A program made the position numbers and the translations under genes. From Hydra vulgaris (Eukaryota > Cnidaria > Hydrozoa > Anthoathecata > Hydridae), in contig NC_088926.1 in assembly GCF_038396675.1 (NCBI RefSeq), positions 16,409,501 to 16,473,500 on the forward strand: a stretch of DNA of 64,000 nucleotides. The letters run 5' to 3'. The notes below the pieces were generated by a model. It worked only from the letters and a program-made list of their open reading frames with translations, made no database searches and was not told the origin of the DNA. Of this stretch, positions 1 to 16,083 are shown piece after piece; the first letter of the stretch is position 1, and every line of letters starts with the position of its first letter.

Positions 1-239
1 TAAGTTAAATCAACATTTTATTATAAAGAGTATTTTATGTTTACAATGTTTAATTATAAGAAGCAATGATTTTTTTGTTCATACTTTTTTATCATTAATA
101 ACTTTTTATTGCAAAGAATTATTGTTTCTTTAAAATTTAATCCGGGCGTAAAATAAATTTTTAAGTAATATAAAATAGTTTTTATTTTATTAACTTTTTT
201 GTAAGCTGAAGTTGATGAAGTAATAACTGGATTAAACGT

Positions 240-475
240 TAATGTGGTTTAGTGCTAACGTATCCATCGCTAAGCGTGTTTCATTCGTTAACATTCGATT
301 GTTAACGCGTTTCAGTGTTAATGTGTTTGGCTTTAACATGTAAGCTCTAAAATATAATGAAACATAATTATACTTACCATATTAACATGTTCGATTACGT
401 GTTTCAGTGCTAATATGTTTTAGTGCTAACGTTTTCTAGTGCAAACGTGTTTAGCCTTAACATGTTTGCGCTATG
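240..475. repeat. Degenerate tandem repeat (about 15-20 bp motif)
   Basis: Variants of a motif like TTTAGTGCTAACGTG recur about a dozen times with irregular spacing and many substitutions. It looks like an old minisatellite. No coding potential is visible; the flanking 1-239 is AT-rich with nothing recognisable. Confidence 0.55.
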
Positions 476-574
476 TACTTTTATTTTACTTTCATTGCTT
501 TCATAAATGAAGAAAAATCTGCAATAATTTCAAATAAAATATTACCTAAAGAGTTTAATTGCTAAAGAAATATT

Positions 575-665
575 TTTGCTTCAAGAATACATCGTTGCTA
601 TAAAAATAGTGTTGCTACAAGAATACATCGTTGCTATAGAAATGTTGTTGCTTTAAGAAGATATG
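575..665. repeat. Imperfect tandem repeat (about 36 bp, two to three copies)
   Basis: The phrase AAGAATACATCGTTGCTAT appears twice, each followed by a related GTTGCT-containing stretch. It is a short, diverged minisatellite. Confidence 0.5.
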
Positions 666-1210
666 CTGTAATATGCTAAAATGTTGAACAAGGTATTTTG
701 TGATCTATTTCTCTCTTTTGATAATGGCAAATATTTTCTAAAATTTGAAATGCTTGTCATTGTTAAGAGCTTAAGGTTGGGAATTTTGTTTTTTATTGTC
801 AGAAGCTTTGTACTTTTCATTTAGTTTTTTTGAACTTTTTTTTTTTCAATATTGGAGTAATTTCAATTTATTATAAAAGTAAACACTTTTTCAATATATT
901 GAAATTAATACAATATTGAAAAAATTCAAAACACAATATTTTCAATTTGTTTTGTTAGCAAATTACGTAATATAGTTGTTTAGTTTTAATAATATTATTT
1001 AAATAATTTAGATTATGTAAAATTATAATGTGCCACAAAATTTATACGTAACTTAGGGAGTTAGTTATAAATTTGAAACGACCTTTGCAGAAAAATATTA
1101 AATACAATAAAAAAATGCTATATATATATATATTGTTATATTTATATAAATTTATTTGTTATATTTTTTTTACTTTATATGCATATTTTTATTCGATAAA
1201 AAAAAGTTCT

Positions 1211-1270
1211 CAATCAAACGTTGCTAATATCAATCAAACGTCGTTAATATCAATCAAACGTTGCTAATAT
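1211..1270. repeat. Three 20-bp tandem copies upstream of the SDR gene
   Basis: Three adjacent 20-bp copies begin CAATCAAACG; the middle copy differs at two positions. They end 57 bp before the SDR start codon, so they sit in its promoter or 5' intron region. No regulatory role can be read from the sequence. Confidence 0.85.
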
Positions 1271-1280
1271 TAAGCTGTAA

Positions 1281-1294
1281 ATTTTTTTCATTAG
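1281..1294 (+). promoter_or_regulatory. Candidate splice (possibly trans-splice) acceptor before SDR
   Basis: A T-rich tract ending in ATTAG stands 33 nt upstream of the SDR ATG, in an otherwise A-rich leader. The gene has no internal intron. In Hydra, many mRNAs receive a spliced leader at such acceptors close to the start codon. This could equally be the 3' end of an ordinary 5'UTR intron. Confidence 0.4.
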
Positions 1295-1327
1295 ATTCAA
1301 ATAAAGTGATGAAACAAACTAAAAAAA

Positions 1328-2311
1328 ATGTCAGAACACTTTAATGAAAATTCAACAGCTTTGGAAGTTGTTGAAAATATTGATTTAAAAGGTTATGAGG
1401 TCATTGTAACCGGTAGCAGCTCTGGTATTGGTGTTGAAACAGTAAGAGCATTAGCAAAAGCAGGTGCAAGATGCATTATGTGTTGCAGAGACATAAATAA
1501 AGGTAAACAAATTGCAAATGAAATCATTTTGTCGACTAAAAATGATAAAGTTGAAGTAGAAAATCTGGAGCTTAACTCTTTAGATAACATAAACAGATTT
1601 GTACAAAGATTTCTTGCTAAAAACAGACCATTAAATATTTTAATTAACAATGCTGGGATCATTGAAGAATCTCAATCTTTTACTGAAAATGGGTTTGAAA
1701 CTCAGTTTGGCGTTAACTACCTTGGTCATTTTGCTCTGACAATTGGTTTATTACCATCTTTAAAAGAAGGAGCAAAAATTTTGAAAAAAAAGTCAAGAGT
1801 GATTAATTTAACATCAGCAGTGCATGCCGGAGCAAACATAGATTTTAACGATTTAAACTTTGTTAACGGTCGACAGTATGATCCTTTTATTTCATACAGC
1901 CAATCCAAAGCATGCATCTCTCTGTTTTCATTGGCTTTAACAAATCGATATTTTGATGATGGTGTTGTGTCAAACTCAGTAATGCCTGGTGTAACAATGA
2001 CCAATTTAATGAATTCTTTTAGCAAGGAAACAATGATTAGAAAGGGATGGATAAATCCTGATGGATCAGCTACAATGAAGATGAAATGTGTTGAAAATGG
2101 TGCAGCTACGACAGTTTGGACTGCTACTGCTGTTGACTTAGAAGGCAAAGGAAAACTTTATTTAGAAGATTGCGGAATCGGTAAAGAAACTTTTAACGCA
2201 GAAGAAGTACTTTTAAAATTACGTGGGTTTGTACCTTATATCATGAATAACGAACTAGCTGATAAACTATGGGACATTTCTGAAAAATTTATTCAAAGAA
2301 AATCTCCTTAA
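1328..2311 (+). CDS. Short-chain dehydrogenase/reductase (retinol dehydrogenase/WWOX-like)
   Basis: This is an intact 327-residue, intronless reading frame. Seen: a cofactor-binding TGSSSGIG at residues 28-35; CCRD at 52-55 at the end of the second strand, typical of NADP-preferring members; NNAG at 107-110; the catalytic serine in NLTSAVH (S163); and YSQSK with Tyr190 and Lys194. A QGAATT-like segment (ENGAATTVW) followed by LYLEDC is characteristic of the retinol dehydrogenase/WWOX branch of classical SDRs. The family performs NAD(P)(H)-dependent oxidation or reduction of alcohols and carbonyls; the substrate cannot be read here. No signal peptide or clear membrane anchor is seen. The first ATG after an A-rich leader was chosen as the start. 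The lack of introns could mean an old retrocopy, but the frame is undamaged and all catalytic residues remain, so it is probably functional. Confidence 0.9.
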   Translation: MSEHFNENSTALEVVENIDLKGYEVIVTGSSSGIGVETVRALAKAGARCIMCCRDINKGKQIANEIILSTKNDKVEVENLELNSLDNINRFVQRFLAKNRPLNILINNAGIIEESQSFTENGFETQFGVNYLGHFALTIGLLPSLKEGAKILKKKSRVINLTSAVHAGANIDFNDLNFVNGRQYDPFISYSQSKACISLFSLALTNRYFDDGVVSNSVMPGVTMTNLMNSFSKETMIRKGWINPDGSATMKMKCVENGAATTVWTATAVDLEGKGKLYLEDCGIGKETFNAEEVLLKLRGFVPYIMNNELADKLWDISEKFIQRKSP

Positions 2312-3049
2312 TTATTTATCGGAATAATACAGACTTATTAAGTATCAATATGTTTTAGTTTTTAAACTTTTGGGCAATCGTAATTGTTTATAATATAGTA
2401 TTTTTGTATTTTCGTGATATAAGTAGTTAGAAGGCATGATAATTGTAAATTCAATTATAATTTAGAATATAATCTAAAAATTGATCTTTTTTATTTTATA
2501 ACACTTGTTTATTCCGTAAAATCTTTTTAGTTATAATTTAATACGTTTTTTATAAAGCATTTTATGATATTTTGAAATACTAGCGAGTAACATTTCAGTC
2601 GAGTAATTATTTCAATCTTTGTGTTTTAAATCAACAGTTAAGGTTTTTGGGTATATGTAACGTTTACGACATTTCAACATAAATACTGCGACAAATTTTT
2701 GTTGAAGTTTTGTTTAAATAATAGCTCTCTGGTTTCTTTCAGTTACTTGTAAAAAAAAAAGTTATATTATTAAAAATCTATTATTTACACACCATTTTAA
2801 CAGTTGTTATATTATCCGATTTTATATCATTATAATGATATAACATTCTACAGCGGAATTTCAGTGGACCTATATAAGCATTTTAAGCGGTCCGTTGTTG
2901 TTTTACTTATCGCTTATTTAGTGGACCATTATAGCAGTCGCCAAAAGTGGCCACTTTCACTTTTTTTTACTTGTAATTTTTTTTTGTAGTTGTATATATT
3001 TGTATTTGTAACTTAAATATTGTTAAAAATTGGTTAAAAACTCATGTTT
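2312..3049. other. AT-rich intergenic stretch, nothing recognised
   Basis: This holds the 3' flank of the SDR gene and AT-rich sequence. No coding similarity, structured repeat or RNA gene was seen. Short open frames near 2804-2989 have no recognisable family features. Confidence 0.5.
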
Positions 3050-3446
3050 TTTGTTTATATAAATGACTTCGTAATGCATCTTTAAAACTGAATTCAGTCA
3101 TGTTTGCGAATGACGCTAATCTATTTAATAATAACAAATATCAAAAAGTTATATATACGGATATGAATATTGAACTAAATAAAGTAAATAATTAGTTTAG
3201 AGCTAACAATCTCTTGATTAATGCAGAGAAAACAAATTATATACTATTTCATAAAAAAACAAAAGAAGAAAATCTTTCTCTTAAGTTGCTTGACCTATTG
3301 TTAAATGATAAACTAATTAAAAAGGAATCTAGTATAAGATTTTTAGTATTTGTTGATAAAAGTTATCCTGGTTACCTCATATAAAATAGTCAAAAATAAC
3401 CAAAAACATAGGTTTGTTGCATAGAGTTTGCTCTTACATCAATACA
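3050..3446 (+). pseudogene. LINE reverse transcriptase fragment (palm to thumb)
   Basis: The translation matches the RT part of the larger LINE at 17060-20092, from the VNDF stretch after box B through the KTNYTLF and LNDKLIK segments. It contains in-frame stops and frameshifts. Box C reads FANDAN rather than FADD, so the first of the paired catalytic aspartates is replaced. The fragment stops where the GACGTC-rich repeat begins at about 3448. It is a dead scrap of the same LINE family. Confidence 0.8.
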
Positions 3447-3447
3447 C

Positions 3448-3731
3448 TCCCAGCGGGCATACTGACGTACTGAGGACGTCCATAAGACGTCTCATTTCTT
3501 GCCCATAAGACGTCCTTAGTTGGTCTCAAATGAAAGAATTGAGGTCGTCTATTCCAGACGTCCTAAATACGTCTTTTCAAGACGTCCTAGAGATGTCTTT
3601 TCAGCCGTCTTATGGACGTCTTTGGCTGGTCTCATGTAAAAGACTTAAGGACATCTTATTCAGACGTCCTAGAGACGTTCTAATTCTACCTAGACACTCT
3701 TTTAAAAGTTATATAAAAATGCAATGATATA
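3448..3731. repeat. GACGTC-rich interspersed repeat
   Basis: GACGTC or one-base variants occur about every 15-25 bp on both strands; the element starts near CCCAGCGGGCA. It interrupts the LINE scrap on its left. An 8-bp direct repeat, CAATACAC, occurs at 3440-3447 and 3732-3739 and could be a target duplication, though chance is possible in such sequence. A second copy lies at 15828-16075 and a remnant at 28180-28245. Confidence 0.6.
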
Positions 3732-3739
3732 CAATACAC

Positions 3740-4700
3740 ACTTTAGATTTGATTTAATCTAGGCAAGGGAAGGTATAAAGAGAATTCAAGTGAAAAAATA
3801 AGTAAATAAAGTGTAATTTGATATATTCAAACTAAATTATTAATTTTACAAAAAATTTGAAAAATTTTTCAAAGTTACACTATCCAAATTAAAAACTAAT
3901 ATATTCTGTAGAGTATAATCGATAGTATATTATAAATAGAAGAAAATTACTGAAAAATGCAAAATAAATAAAAAATACAACAGATGATTAGAGTTAATTA
4001 AGCCATCATTGATTGATATCGATATTAGTGGATGTTCTCTTTAATCAGTCGGAAGAATGCCCAAATACTCTCCGAATAAGTTGCATGGCATCCATTTTGG
4101 TTAAGTTTTTATACGAATTTAAAGCAGCATCTAATAAAAACAACACATAGTTCAATAAGATCATATAATAAAATATACTTAAATACATGTCATGAACCAT
4201 AGCCAAAGAAATTTAAATTTTTTTTTTTTTTTTTAAATTAAAACATCGTTTTTAATTTTAAAAATTATTCAAACACAATAATAAGCTAATAAGAATACGA
4301 GTGATTATATGTTGATATCATCAATATAGCATGATATGATTGCTTTATTTATTTATCATTAGATGATAGCATTACATCGACTTGTCAACTCTTTCAACTT
4401 TTTTTCTTCCTTAGACCATTCATGCTGTATTCTGACAAAATAGTGTCTGTTGTCAGTCTACATATATAAAAAGGATAATAAATGTTATACTGTCAAACAT
4501 AAATGTTAAAATTGTAACTTTTTTTTGAATTATGAAAAATTATAATATTTATTATAATTAGCAAAACATTTTTAATTGTATCAGCTGGATTTTTACCGCC
4601 AATTAATGATAACTATCTTACCTAAAAAGAAACAATTCAATAAACATTTTGAAAATGTTCATGGCAATTTAAAAAAAATATTGTAATAAAATATAACGTA
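3740..4700. other. AT-rich non-coding stretch
   Basis: No coding similarity, tandem array or inverted repeat of note was seen; there are homopolymer runs such as T15 near 4220. Confidence 0.45.
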
Positions 4701-4702
4701 TA

Positions 4703-4919
4703 AGGGTTTGTTCATAACTTACGTTTAATGATTAAAGAGATTTAATTATTAAATGTAAGTAATTTTTAAGTTAAGCTCTTTTATGCGGCAATTTTAATTA
4801 AACTTAATGGGCTGTATTGATTTTTTATATGATTGAGGCTCTGCAAAGGAAAACTCATAATCTTTGTTTTGTTTATTAGCTAAATTTAGCATTGTGTAAT
4901 TTATGGACGATCCCTAAAC
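4703..4919. mobile_element. Possible MITE related to the element at 41741
   Basis: The left edge reads AGGGTTTGTTCATAACTTACG. The right edge is an imperfect inverted version ending TTATGGACGATCCCT. The right end matches the terminal sequence of the clear MITE at 41741-41944. The termini are diverged, so this is tentative. Confidence 0.35.
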
Positions 4920-4968
4920 TATAAAGATACATGCATCCAAAAGAGATGTATTGGATATCTCCACTTAC

Positions 4969-5111
4969 AATTTTGCTTTTCAAAACATTAAGTTCATCTG
5001 AACTTTTATGTTGTTCAAAACTTTCTTCTGGATCATTAGAGAACTGTGCAGTTCTATCTACCAACATGTTTTTTATTTCAGCAAGTTGGAACATAACTTT
5101 TCTCTGAAACT
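4969..5111 (-). CDS. Isolated exon with DUF4806-like sequence
   Basis: On the minus strand an acceptor (TTTTTAG, ending at 5112) opens a frame reading FQRKVMFQLAEIKNML, and a consensus donor GTAAGT follows position 4969. The FQR-V-x-QLAEIK pattern resembles the start of DUF4806, a small domain of unknown function that is abundant in Hydra and in some arthropods and is often carried on repeated or transposon-like genes. Upstream and downstream exons were not located, so this may be a stranded exon of a broken gene. A fragment resembling the domain's second half lies at 39950-40090 on the other strand. Confidence 0.45.
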
Positions 5112-5340
5112 CTAAAAAGAAAAATATATATGCGAAGCCATATAAAGCATAGTACTTTCTATATATGGTTGAAAAGAGGTAGAGTTAAACTAAATAATGC
5201 AAAAAATCTCAAGTTTCATGCTTTACTTTAAAAAAAAGATATAAGCAAATAAAGTTCAAGTTGTCTAATGTCAATAACTATAAAGAATCGCAACCAATCG
5301 CAATGACAAAGTTAAAAGAAATTATAAATGAATATGTATA

Positions 5341-7365
<2,025 letters not shown>

Positions 7366-7529
7366 TACGCATTATGTATACATTATAACATAAAGTATAC
7401 ATCATGCATATATAAATAATTATATATACAACCCAGGATGGAACAATCATCAAATTGAATGAAACAACACAGGTATCAACCGGTATCAATATAAGTAACA
7501 ATCTGAATAATTATATATACAATCCATGA

Positions 7530-7935
7530 TGGAACAATAATCAAATTAAAAAACTTAAAAGAGTTCAGCAAAGAGCTACAAAGCCTTTACCAGTTTTAAA
7601 TCACAACTCATGCGGAAATTATTATTTGAGCTTAGGGTTTGAAAGTCTTGAAACCAGAAGAATTAGAAGGGAACTTCATCCAATATTTTAAAATAAAAAC
7701 TAATTTAAACAAAGTAAACTAATGTCATCCAATCTTAAAAACATTTTTTTTATTTCGAAAAGATTCATCTTTAGATATCAGAGAAGAACCACACAAAGAT
7801 AATGCCTTATTGGTAAAATTTACCAAATAACTTATTAACACCAAAAACAATTAACAAATTAAAATAAACAATAATTCTACTCTGCAAAGATTTGTAATAT
7901 CTATGCTGTAGAAATAATTTTTAAAAAGTAAATAA
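7530..7935 (+). pseudogene. LINE C-terminal relic
   Basis: The translation reads KLKRVQQRATKPLP followed by LGFESLETRRIRREL. This matches the conserved segment downstream of the RT thumb in jockey/CR1-type LINEs (VQRRATK... LETRRIRGD). Frameshifts and stops are frequent. It belongs to a different LINE lineage from the 16-20 kb element. Confidence 0.75.
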
Positions 7936-7962
7936 ATCCATCCAGTCAGAATCAAGTGATTA

Positions 7963-8885
7963 CCGTCAACCGGGGTGACTTCGGACAATTTTCGTAGAAA
8001 ATATTAAACTGTTTCATTAAAATAAATACAAAATGGAAATATTTTTGCGGATCGTTTCACTGTAATTATAAAGAACATGAAAAAATTTTGGTTTTCAGGT
8101 TCCCTATATGATATTAGCATAAATAAACGATCTGAAAATCGAAAAATCAAAATCGGGAAATGGGGTGACTTCGGACACTTGAAGCTTGGGATTTTTAAAG
8201 TTGAAATTTCAACATCAAGAATTTTAAAATGAATGTATAATTATGTAAAAAAGCTGCTTAATTAAAATTTTTTTTATTTCAAATAAAAAACAAAACAACT
8301 ATTGATAAACTATTTCAAATACACATATAATTAATGATAAAACTACAATGATTATTTATCATTTCTATTCTTAACTTTGATCTCGATCGTTTAATGTTAG
8401 AAGCATTTCTGCCAGAAATATTGTTTCGTTTCATAAATGAATTTAACCAGTCAATTCCAGGTATCTGCAAATTACAGCTGTTTTACCCATTACAATTTTT
8501 GAGGAAATCAAAAGCCATCATTCTGACATCTAATCTTCCGATAGGAAAGCCCAAATCAGCAACAGCTTCTAGTATTTGAGCTATGAGTACCTCATCTGCT
8601 TATAATTGTCTGACCTCCAACCTTCTTCAAGGTGGGTTTTCTAATGTGATCATGCAATGTTGATTTTTTGACTTTATGCTTATCAGCAGCTTTTCGAATA
8701 CTCATGCCTTTACTGTGATCTTCTATAGCTTTTTTTATATCTTCTTTAGAGCTTGTTCCACACAAAACTTTTAAGTTTAGTTAACGTTTGTTGCTTCGCG
8801 CCATCGCTAAAAGAAACTGAAATAGAATAATAAGTAATGCTCTGTCCGAAGTCACTCCACTGTCTGAAGTCACCCCGGTTGACGG
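7963..8885 (-). mobile_element. pogo-type DNA transposon, internally deleted
   Basis: Terminal inverted repeats beginning CCGTCAACCGGGGTGACTTC lie at both ends, with flanking TA at 7961-7962 and 8886-8887. The GTGACTTCGGACA motif is repeated inside each end (near 8163 and 8840), which suggests duplicated transposase-binding sites. At 923 bp it keeps only the DNA-binding half of the transposase. Confidence 0.85.
8370..8804 (-). pseudogene. pogo transposase N-terminus (psq HTH plus CENP-B-like part)
   Basis: The frame starts MARSNKR at 8804, is interrupted by a nonsense codon seven residues in, and continues KEDIKKAIEDHSKGMS and KKSTLHDHIRKP, the psq-type helix-turn-helix of pogo/Tigger transposases. 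A frameshifted stretch resembling the CENP-B-type DNA-binding domain follows (AVADLGFPIGRLDV). The DDE catalytic domain is absent. Confidence 0.8.
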
Positions 8886-9006
8886 TAAATCGCGAAATCA
8901 AAAGTAACCATATTGAATTGGGGGAAAACAAACTATTCTTTCTTATACGCAAAGATAAGAAAACATTTCTTAAAAAAAACTTTTTGTACTACAATTACTT
9001 TAAAAG

Positions 9007-9125
9007 TCAAAAGAAACAGCGAATCAAAAGAAACAGCGAATCAAAAGAAACAGCGAATCAAAAGAAACAGCGAATCAAAAGAAACAGCGAATCAAAAGAA
9101 ACAGCGAATCAAAAGAAACAGCGAA
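9007..9125. repeat. Seven perfect 17-bp tandem copies
   Basis: TCAAAAGAAACAGCGAA is repeated seven times without a mismatch, which implies recent expansion. Open frames across it are artefacts of the repeat. Confidence 0.97.
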
Positions 9126-9301
9126 TAGATGACTGCAAAATATAAGTTTTTTAGGTAATTTTACTTTATTTTTACATACTTTTAGATCTCTGTTTAAATA
9201 AAATGACGCCTTACATTGCTGTCTACATATTTTTTTTGTTATTTTAGGGTATAAAAAGTACTGATATTTTGATATTTATTTACCAATACTAAATTTAAAA
9301 T

Positions 9302-9462
9302 GCAAATTAAAAGTAACCCACCAGTAATAAAGTGTGCCGAACAAACATAAACATTACAAGATTTTAGGAAACCATTGTTTACTCCATGCACTACTATCTA
9401 CAGCACGATTTATCATATTCAACCACTTTCTTTTAAGTAATTCATCTTTAGGAAGACTTAAG
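9302..9462 (-). pseudogene. THAP-domain scrap
   Basis: The minus-strand translation gives LPKDELLKRKWLNMINR. After a small frameshift it gives VCSAHFITGG. FP.D..L..KW...I and VCS.HF are the core of the THAP zinc-binding DNA-binding domain, which occurs in P-element-type and other transposases. The N-terminal cysteines were not identified. Confidence 0.6.
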
Positions 9463-9648
9463 TTTTTATTTTTTATTTTATTTTGTTAGTGAAACCAACT
9501 GCACAACAACTTTTTAGGATTTAAAAAAAACATAACTCTACAAACCGCAACTGGTTTTTTAGTTTGATTTACCCGAATTCAAGATGGTTAATTTTAAAAC
9601 AATACTTTTAATACGGAGTGACGTCACGCCGACTGGATGGATAATTAC

Positions 9649-9995
<347 letters not shown>

Positions 9996-10005
9996 TAAAA
10001 AAAAG

Positions 10006-10015
<10 letters not shown>

Positions 10016-10072
<57 letters not shown>
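10016..10072. repeat. (TA)n microsatellite
   Basis: A pure TA run ending exactly at the CACTG terminus of the next transposon. Confidence 0.95.
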
Positions 10073-13086
<3,014 letters not shown>

Positions 13087-13358
13087 CCGTACCGTGAAAT
13101 TTTTAGGGGGGTCGTTTTTGAAAAAAAGGCAGTTTTAAAACACCAAACAAATATCTTACTAAATTTACTTAATAAAATTTTCGTGAAACATAGCTATATT
13201 TGTTTAAACAATGTTTACATAAACGAATTTATTGTTCTCCGAATGTTTTTTCTATTTTTATGCTACATAGGCGTATAAGCAAGCTCCTTGTTAGAAAATG
13301 GATATCGATACAAAGATTAATAATACTTTGATAAATGGTTTAAATTTTTATTCAAAAG

Positions 13359-15126
13359 CTAAACTTTTTCACACAATTTTCTAGGATGTAAAGTAAAAAA
13401 TAGTTTTGAGACTTGTTTATAATCAACAATTTCATTGTAGTGGATATTCATGATGGCTAATGAACCAAGTCGATCTGCAGTCTTACTGGCTCTCAACCAT
13501 TTTCGTAATCTTCGCCTTGCTGAAAAGCTGCGTTCATATTCTGTGGACGTTACGGGTAGTGTACATCCGATCTTTAGATGCTCAAAGAGATTAGGACATT
13601 GATTTTCATTGCAGGTTTTAATAGCTTTAGCTAGAATATTAGGCCTATCTTCAGGTTTAATAACAGACCATTTTTTTTTCCAAAACATGAATTCTTGATC
13701 TACAGCTTCTGAGTTTGGTAGATCACTTTTATACATTTCAACTAACAGCTGGAAAGCAGTTATCTCTTCACTGCAAATTATTGAGGGAACCAAGCATAAA
13801 ACCTTAGCAGGAATGTAACTTGTCTTTTGGAATCGTATTTTGATTTCTGAAATGATGGTGCATTTGTTGGTTCTACAAATAATTTACTTGCCATAAGAGT
13901 AGCTTGTTGGCAAATTGTGTAAGTTTCTTTTTCAACATTTTTGTTGATAGTTCAAATTGTCGATTGTTTCTTGAATGTTGATACACAATATCAGTTGTGC
14001 GCCCTTGTAACCTCTCTGTTATATACGACAACGGGTGAAGTAAGCGGTACAAAGTTATAATTCCAATTATGAATTTAAACTTAATGAGTGCATTAAGGAG
14101 TGAGTTGGCCTCTCTTTTTCCTTGTGCGTTCCAATCCGTACTAAACGCTATATTGAACTGTTCTATATTAGAGTGTATTCCTAAAATAATCTCTAATGCC
14201 TCTGCCATATATGGTATAGCTAAATAAAAGTGTTCATATGTGGCATCTCTTTCTGACCATCTTGCACATCTCTATCAAAATCTTTTTCCTTTCAGTTGAT
14301 TTACAACGGATCTCTGCAACATGCTCCAGCAAGCGCTCTCTTTTCGGAGAGGTATTGAAATAAATGGATATATTTCTGTATACCTCCAAAATGTTATCAA
14401 TGATTGGTATTTTTGATGTTGCAGTAGTTGATAAATTCAAACTATGTGAGCTACAATGTGAGCTACAATGTGTTACAATTACAATGTGTTACAATTGCAA
14501 TGTGTTACAATTGAAATGTATGTGAGCTACAATGTGTCACAATTGCAATGTGTTACAATTGAAATGTATGTGAGCTACAATGTGTTACAATTGCTTTTGG
14601 TGATCCTTATAGCAACTATATTTTAATCCTTATTAAAATATAGCTGGCAACACCATTTAAAGTACTATTGCTTTGTAATGGAATGGTTTATCTTGGATCT
14701 TCAAAACGACAACAAATGCCATTAGCTTGTTTGATAGCTTCTTTACGGTATCTATTGCTTATATGATGTGTTTTTTTTTTCTCTAAAACATTGTGCCATT
14801 CCTTATATCCACGGTTAACAAAAACTCCTAAAGTTTTTTTTTGGGTCGTTTTAAAAATAAAGTGCAGTATATGCAGTAGACTGCGTCTTCACTTTTGCGG
14901 TAGACAAATCCATTTTGTAAATATTTTTTTACAAGCGTGTTTGCAACCATGTTTTAATGTTTTGGGAAATTATAAAGTGTATCTTCTGTTTTAAGTTATT
15001 GGTAAACATTTTGTATATTTCATGTGGTGATAATTCTTGATTTCCGCGAAAGAGTTCGTCAATATCATATCGTTTTTCTTCTTCTTTAAAATCACATTCT
15101 TTTAAATTTGTTTGGTCTATTTGCAT
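13359..15126 (-). pseudogene. hAT transposase (TTF-finger/ZMYM type), broken
   Basis: The N-terminal piece (15126-14929) is acidic and lysine-rich and includes IDELFRGNQELSPHEIYKMF. It is followed by a damaged TTF-type segment (GYKEWHNVLEKKK). Central pieces (14440-14234, 14208-13873) match the hAT core, with STDWNAQGKREANSLL. The C-terminal piece (13793-13359) is the dimerisation region: LPVTSTEYERSFSARRRL, then LGSLAIMNIHYN, the most conserved stretch of hAT proteins. Stops and frame changes separate the pieces. A decayed minisatellite (14441-14592) lies inside the coding region. Confidence 0.85.
14441..14592. repeat. Minisatellite within the hAT coding region
   Basis: Alternating GTGAGCTACAAT and GTGTTACAATTG motifs recur about nine times with slight changes. 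They expanded inside the transposase sequence and contribute to its disruption. Confidence 0.85.
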
Positions 15127-15316
15127 GACAAACTTTTGTTAACATTATTATCATCTTTAATGACTTCCTCTTTTTCTTCTACTTCGGTTAATGTTTTATC
15201 GGTTACCTTTTGACATCGAAAAGAGTCTAGAAATAATTTTTTGCGTCAAATTAAAAAAAGCACTTTGCATAAAAAGAGGGGTCGATCGCACCCAACGACC
15301 CTTCCACGCTTCGGGC

Positions 15317-15453
<137 letters not shown>

Positions 15454-15507
15454 CACAGACACACGAAATATCATTATTCTATAAAATCATACTATTCTGT
15501 AAAATAC

Positions 15508-15541
15508 AAAGTGAAATGTCGTGTTGTAACATTTCACTTTG
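15508..15541. repeat. Short perfect inverted repeat (12-bp arms)
   Basis: AAAGTGAAATGT and its complement are separated by 10 nt. The sequence could form a small hairpin. Confidence 0.8.
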
Positions 15542-15616
15542 TATCTTTTATCAAAATTTCCTCACTATACTAGCAACTTATTTACACTTAATAACTAAGC
15601 TCAATTGTTTTTGCTA

Positions 15617-15714
15617 GGTTATTTATTGTTTAAAGTTACTTTCCAATTTTCTATACAAATTTTATTTAAAAATTGTATAGAAAATTGGAAAGTAACTTTA
15701 AACAATAAATAACC
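15617..15714. repeat. Perfect 42-bp-arm inverted repeat (hairpin)
   Basis: Arms 15617-15658 and 15673-15714 are exactly complementary, with a 14-nt AT-rich spacer. No flanking target duplication or coding sequence is seen. It may be a tiny foldback element, a replication-generated palindrome or a hairpin RNA locus; the sequence does not decide. Confidence 0.9.
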
Positions 15715-15827
15715 AACCAAAATTAATAATCAACCAAACAAGCAGACATTAATTAACCGAGTTAGCGCATTATGTTTTATGCGCTAAGTTTATATATAAA
15801 TTTATCTACTTACTTTTTAAATTTTTT

Positions 15828-16075
15828 TGAAGACGTCCTTTAAACGTCTTTTAGACGACTTTTTTCTAAGGTAGTTAGGACGTCTAGAGTAGGTCTTAGG
15901 GACGTCAATAGGACGTCTAAATATAGAGGTCCTTATAACGGCTTAATGTAAACGTCACTAGGATGTCCTAAAAAAGACGTCACCAGACGTCTTTAGGACG
16001 CCTTTATGTTGTGACGTCTCAGACCAAAATGGTCTGAGACATCTTAATTATGTCGCGACGTCTTGACATTAATTA
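15828..16075. repeat. GACGTC-rich interspersed repeat, second copy
   Basis: GACGTC and variants (GACGTCC, AGACGTCT) recur on both strands, as at 3448-3731. An 11-bp-arm palindrome (GTCTCAGACCA and complement) lies at about 16015-16040. It ends just upstream of the LINE's putative 5' end (GACAGTGT at about 16077). Confidence 0.65.
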
Positions 16076-16083
16076 TGACAGTG

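Noticed and set aside
1393-2148. Minus-strand open frames opposite the SDR gene
   Set aside because: They are shadows of the real coding sequence; the sense frame has all catalytic motifs.
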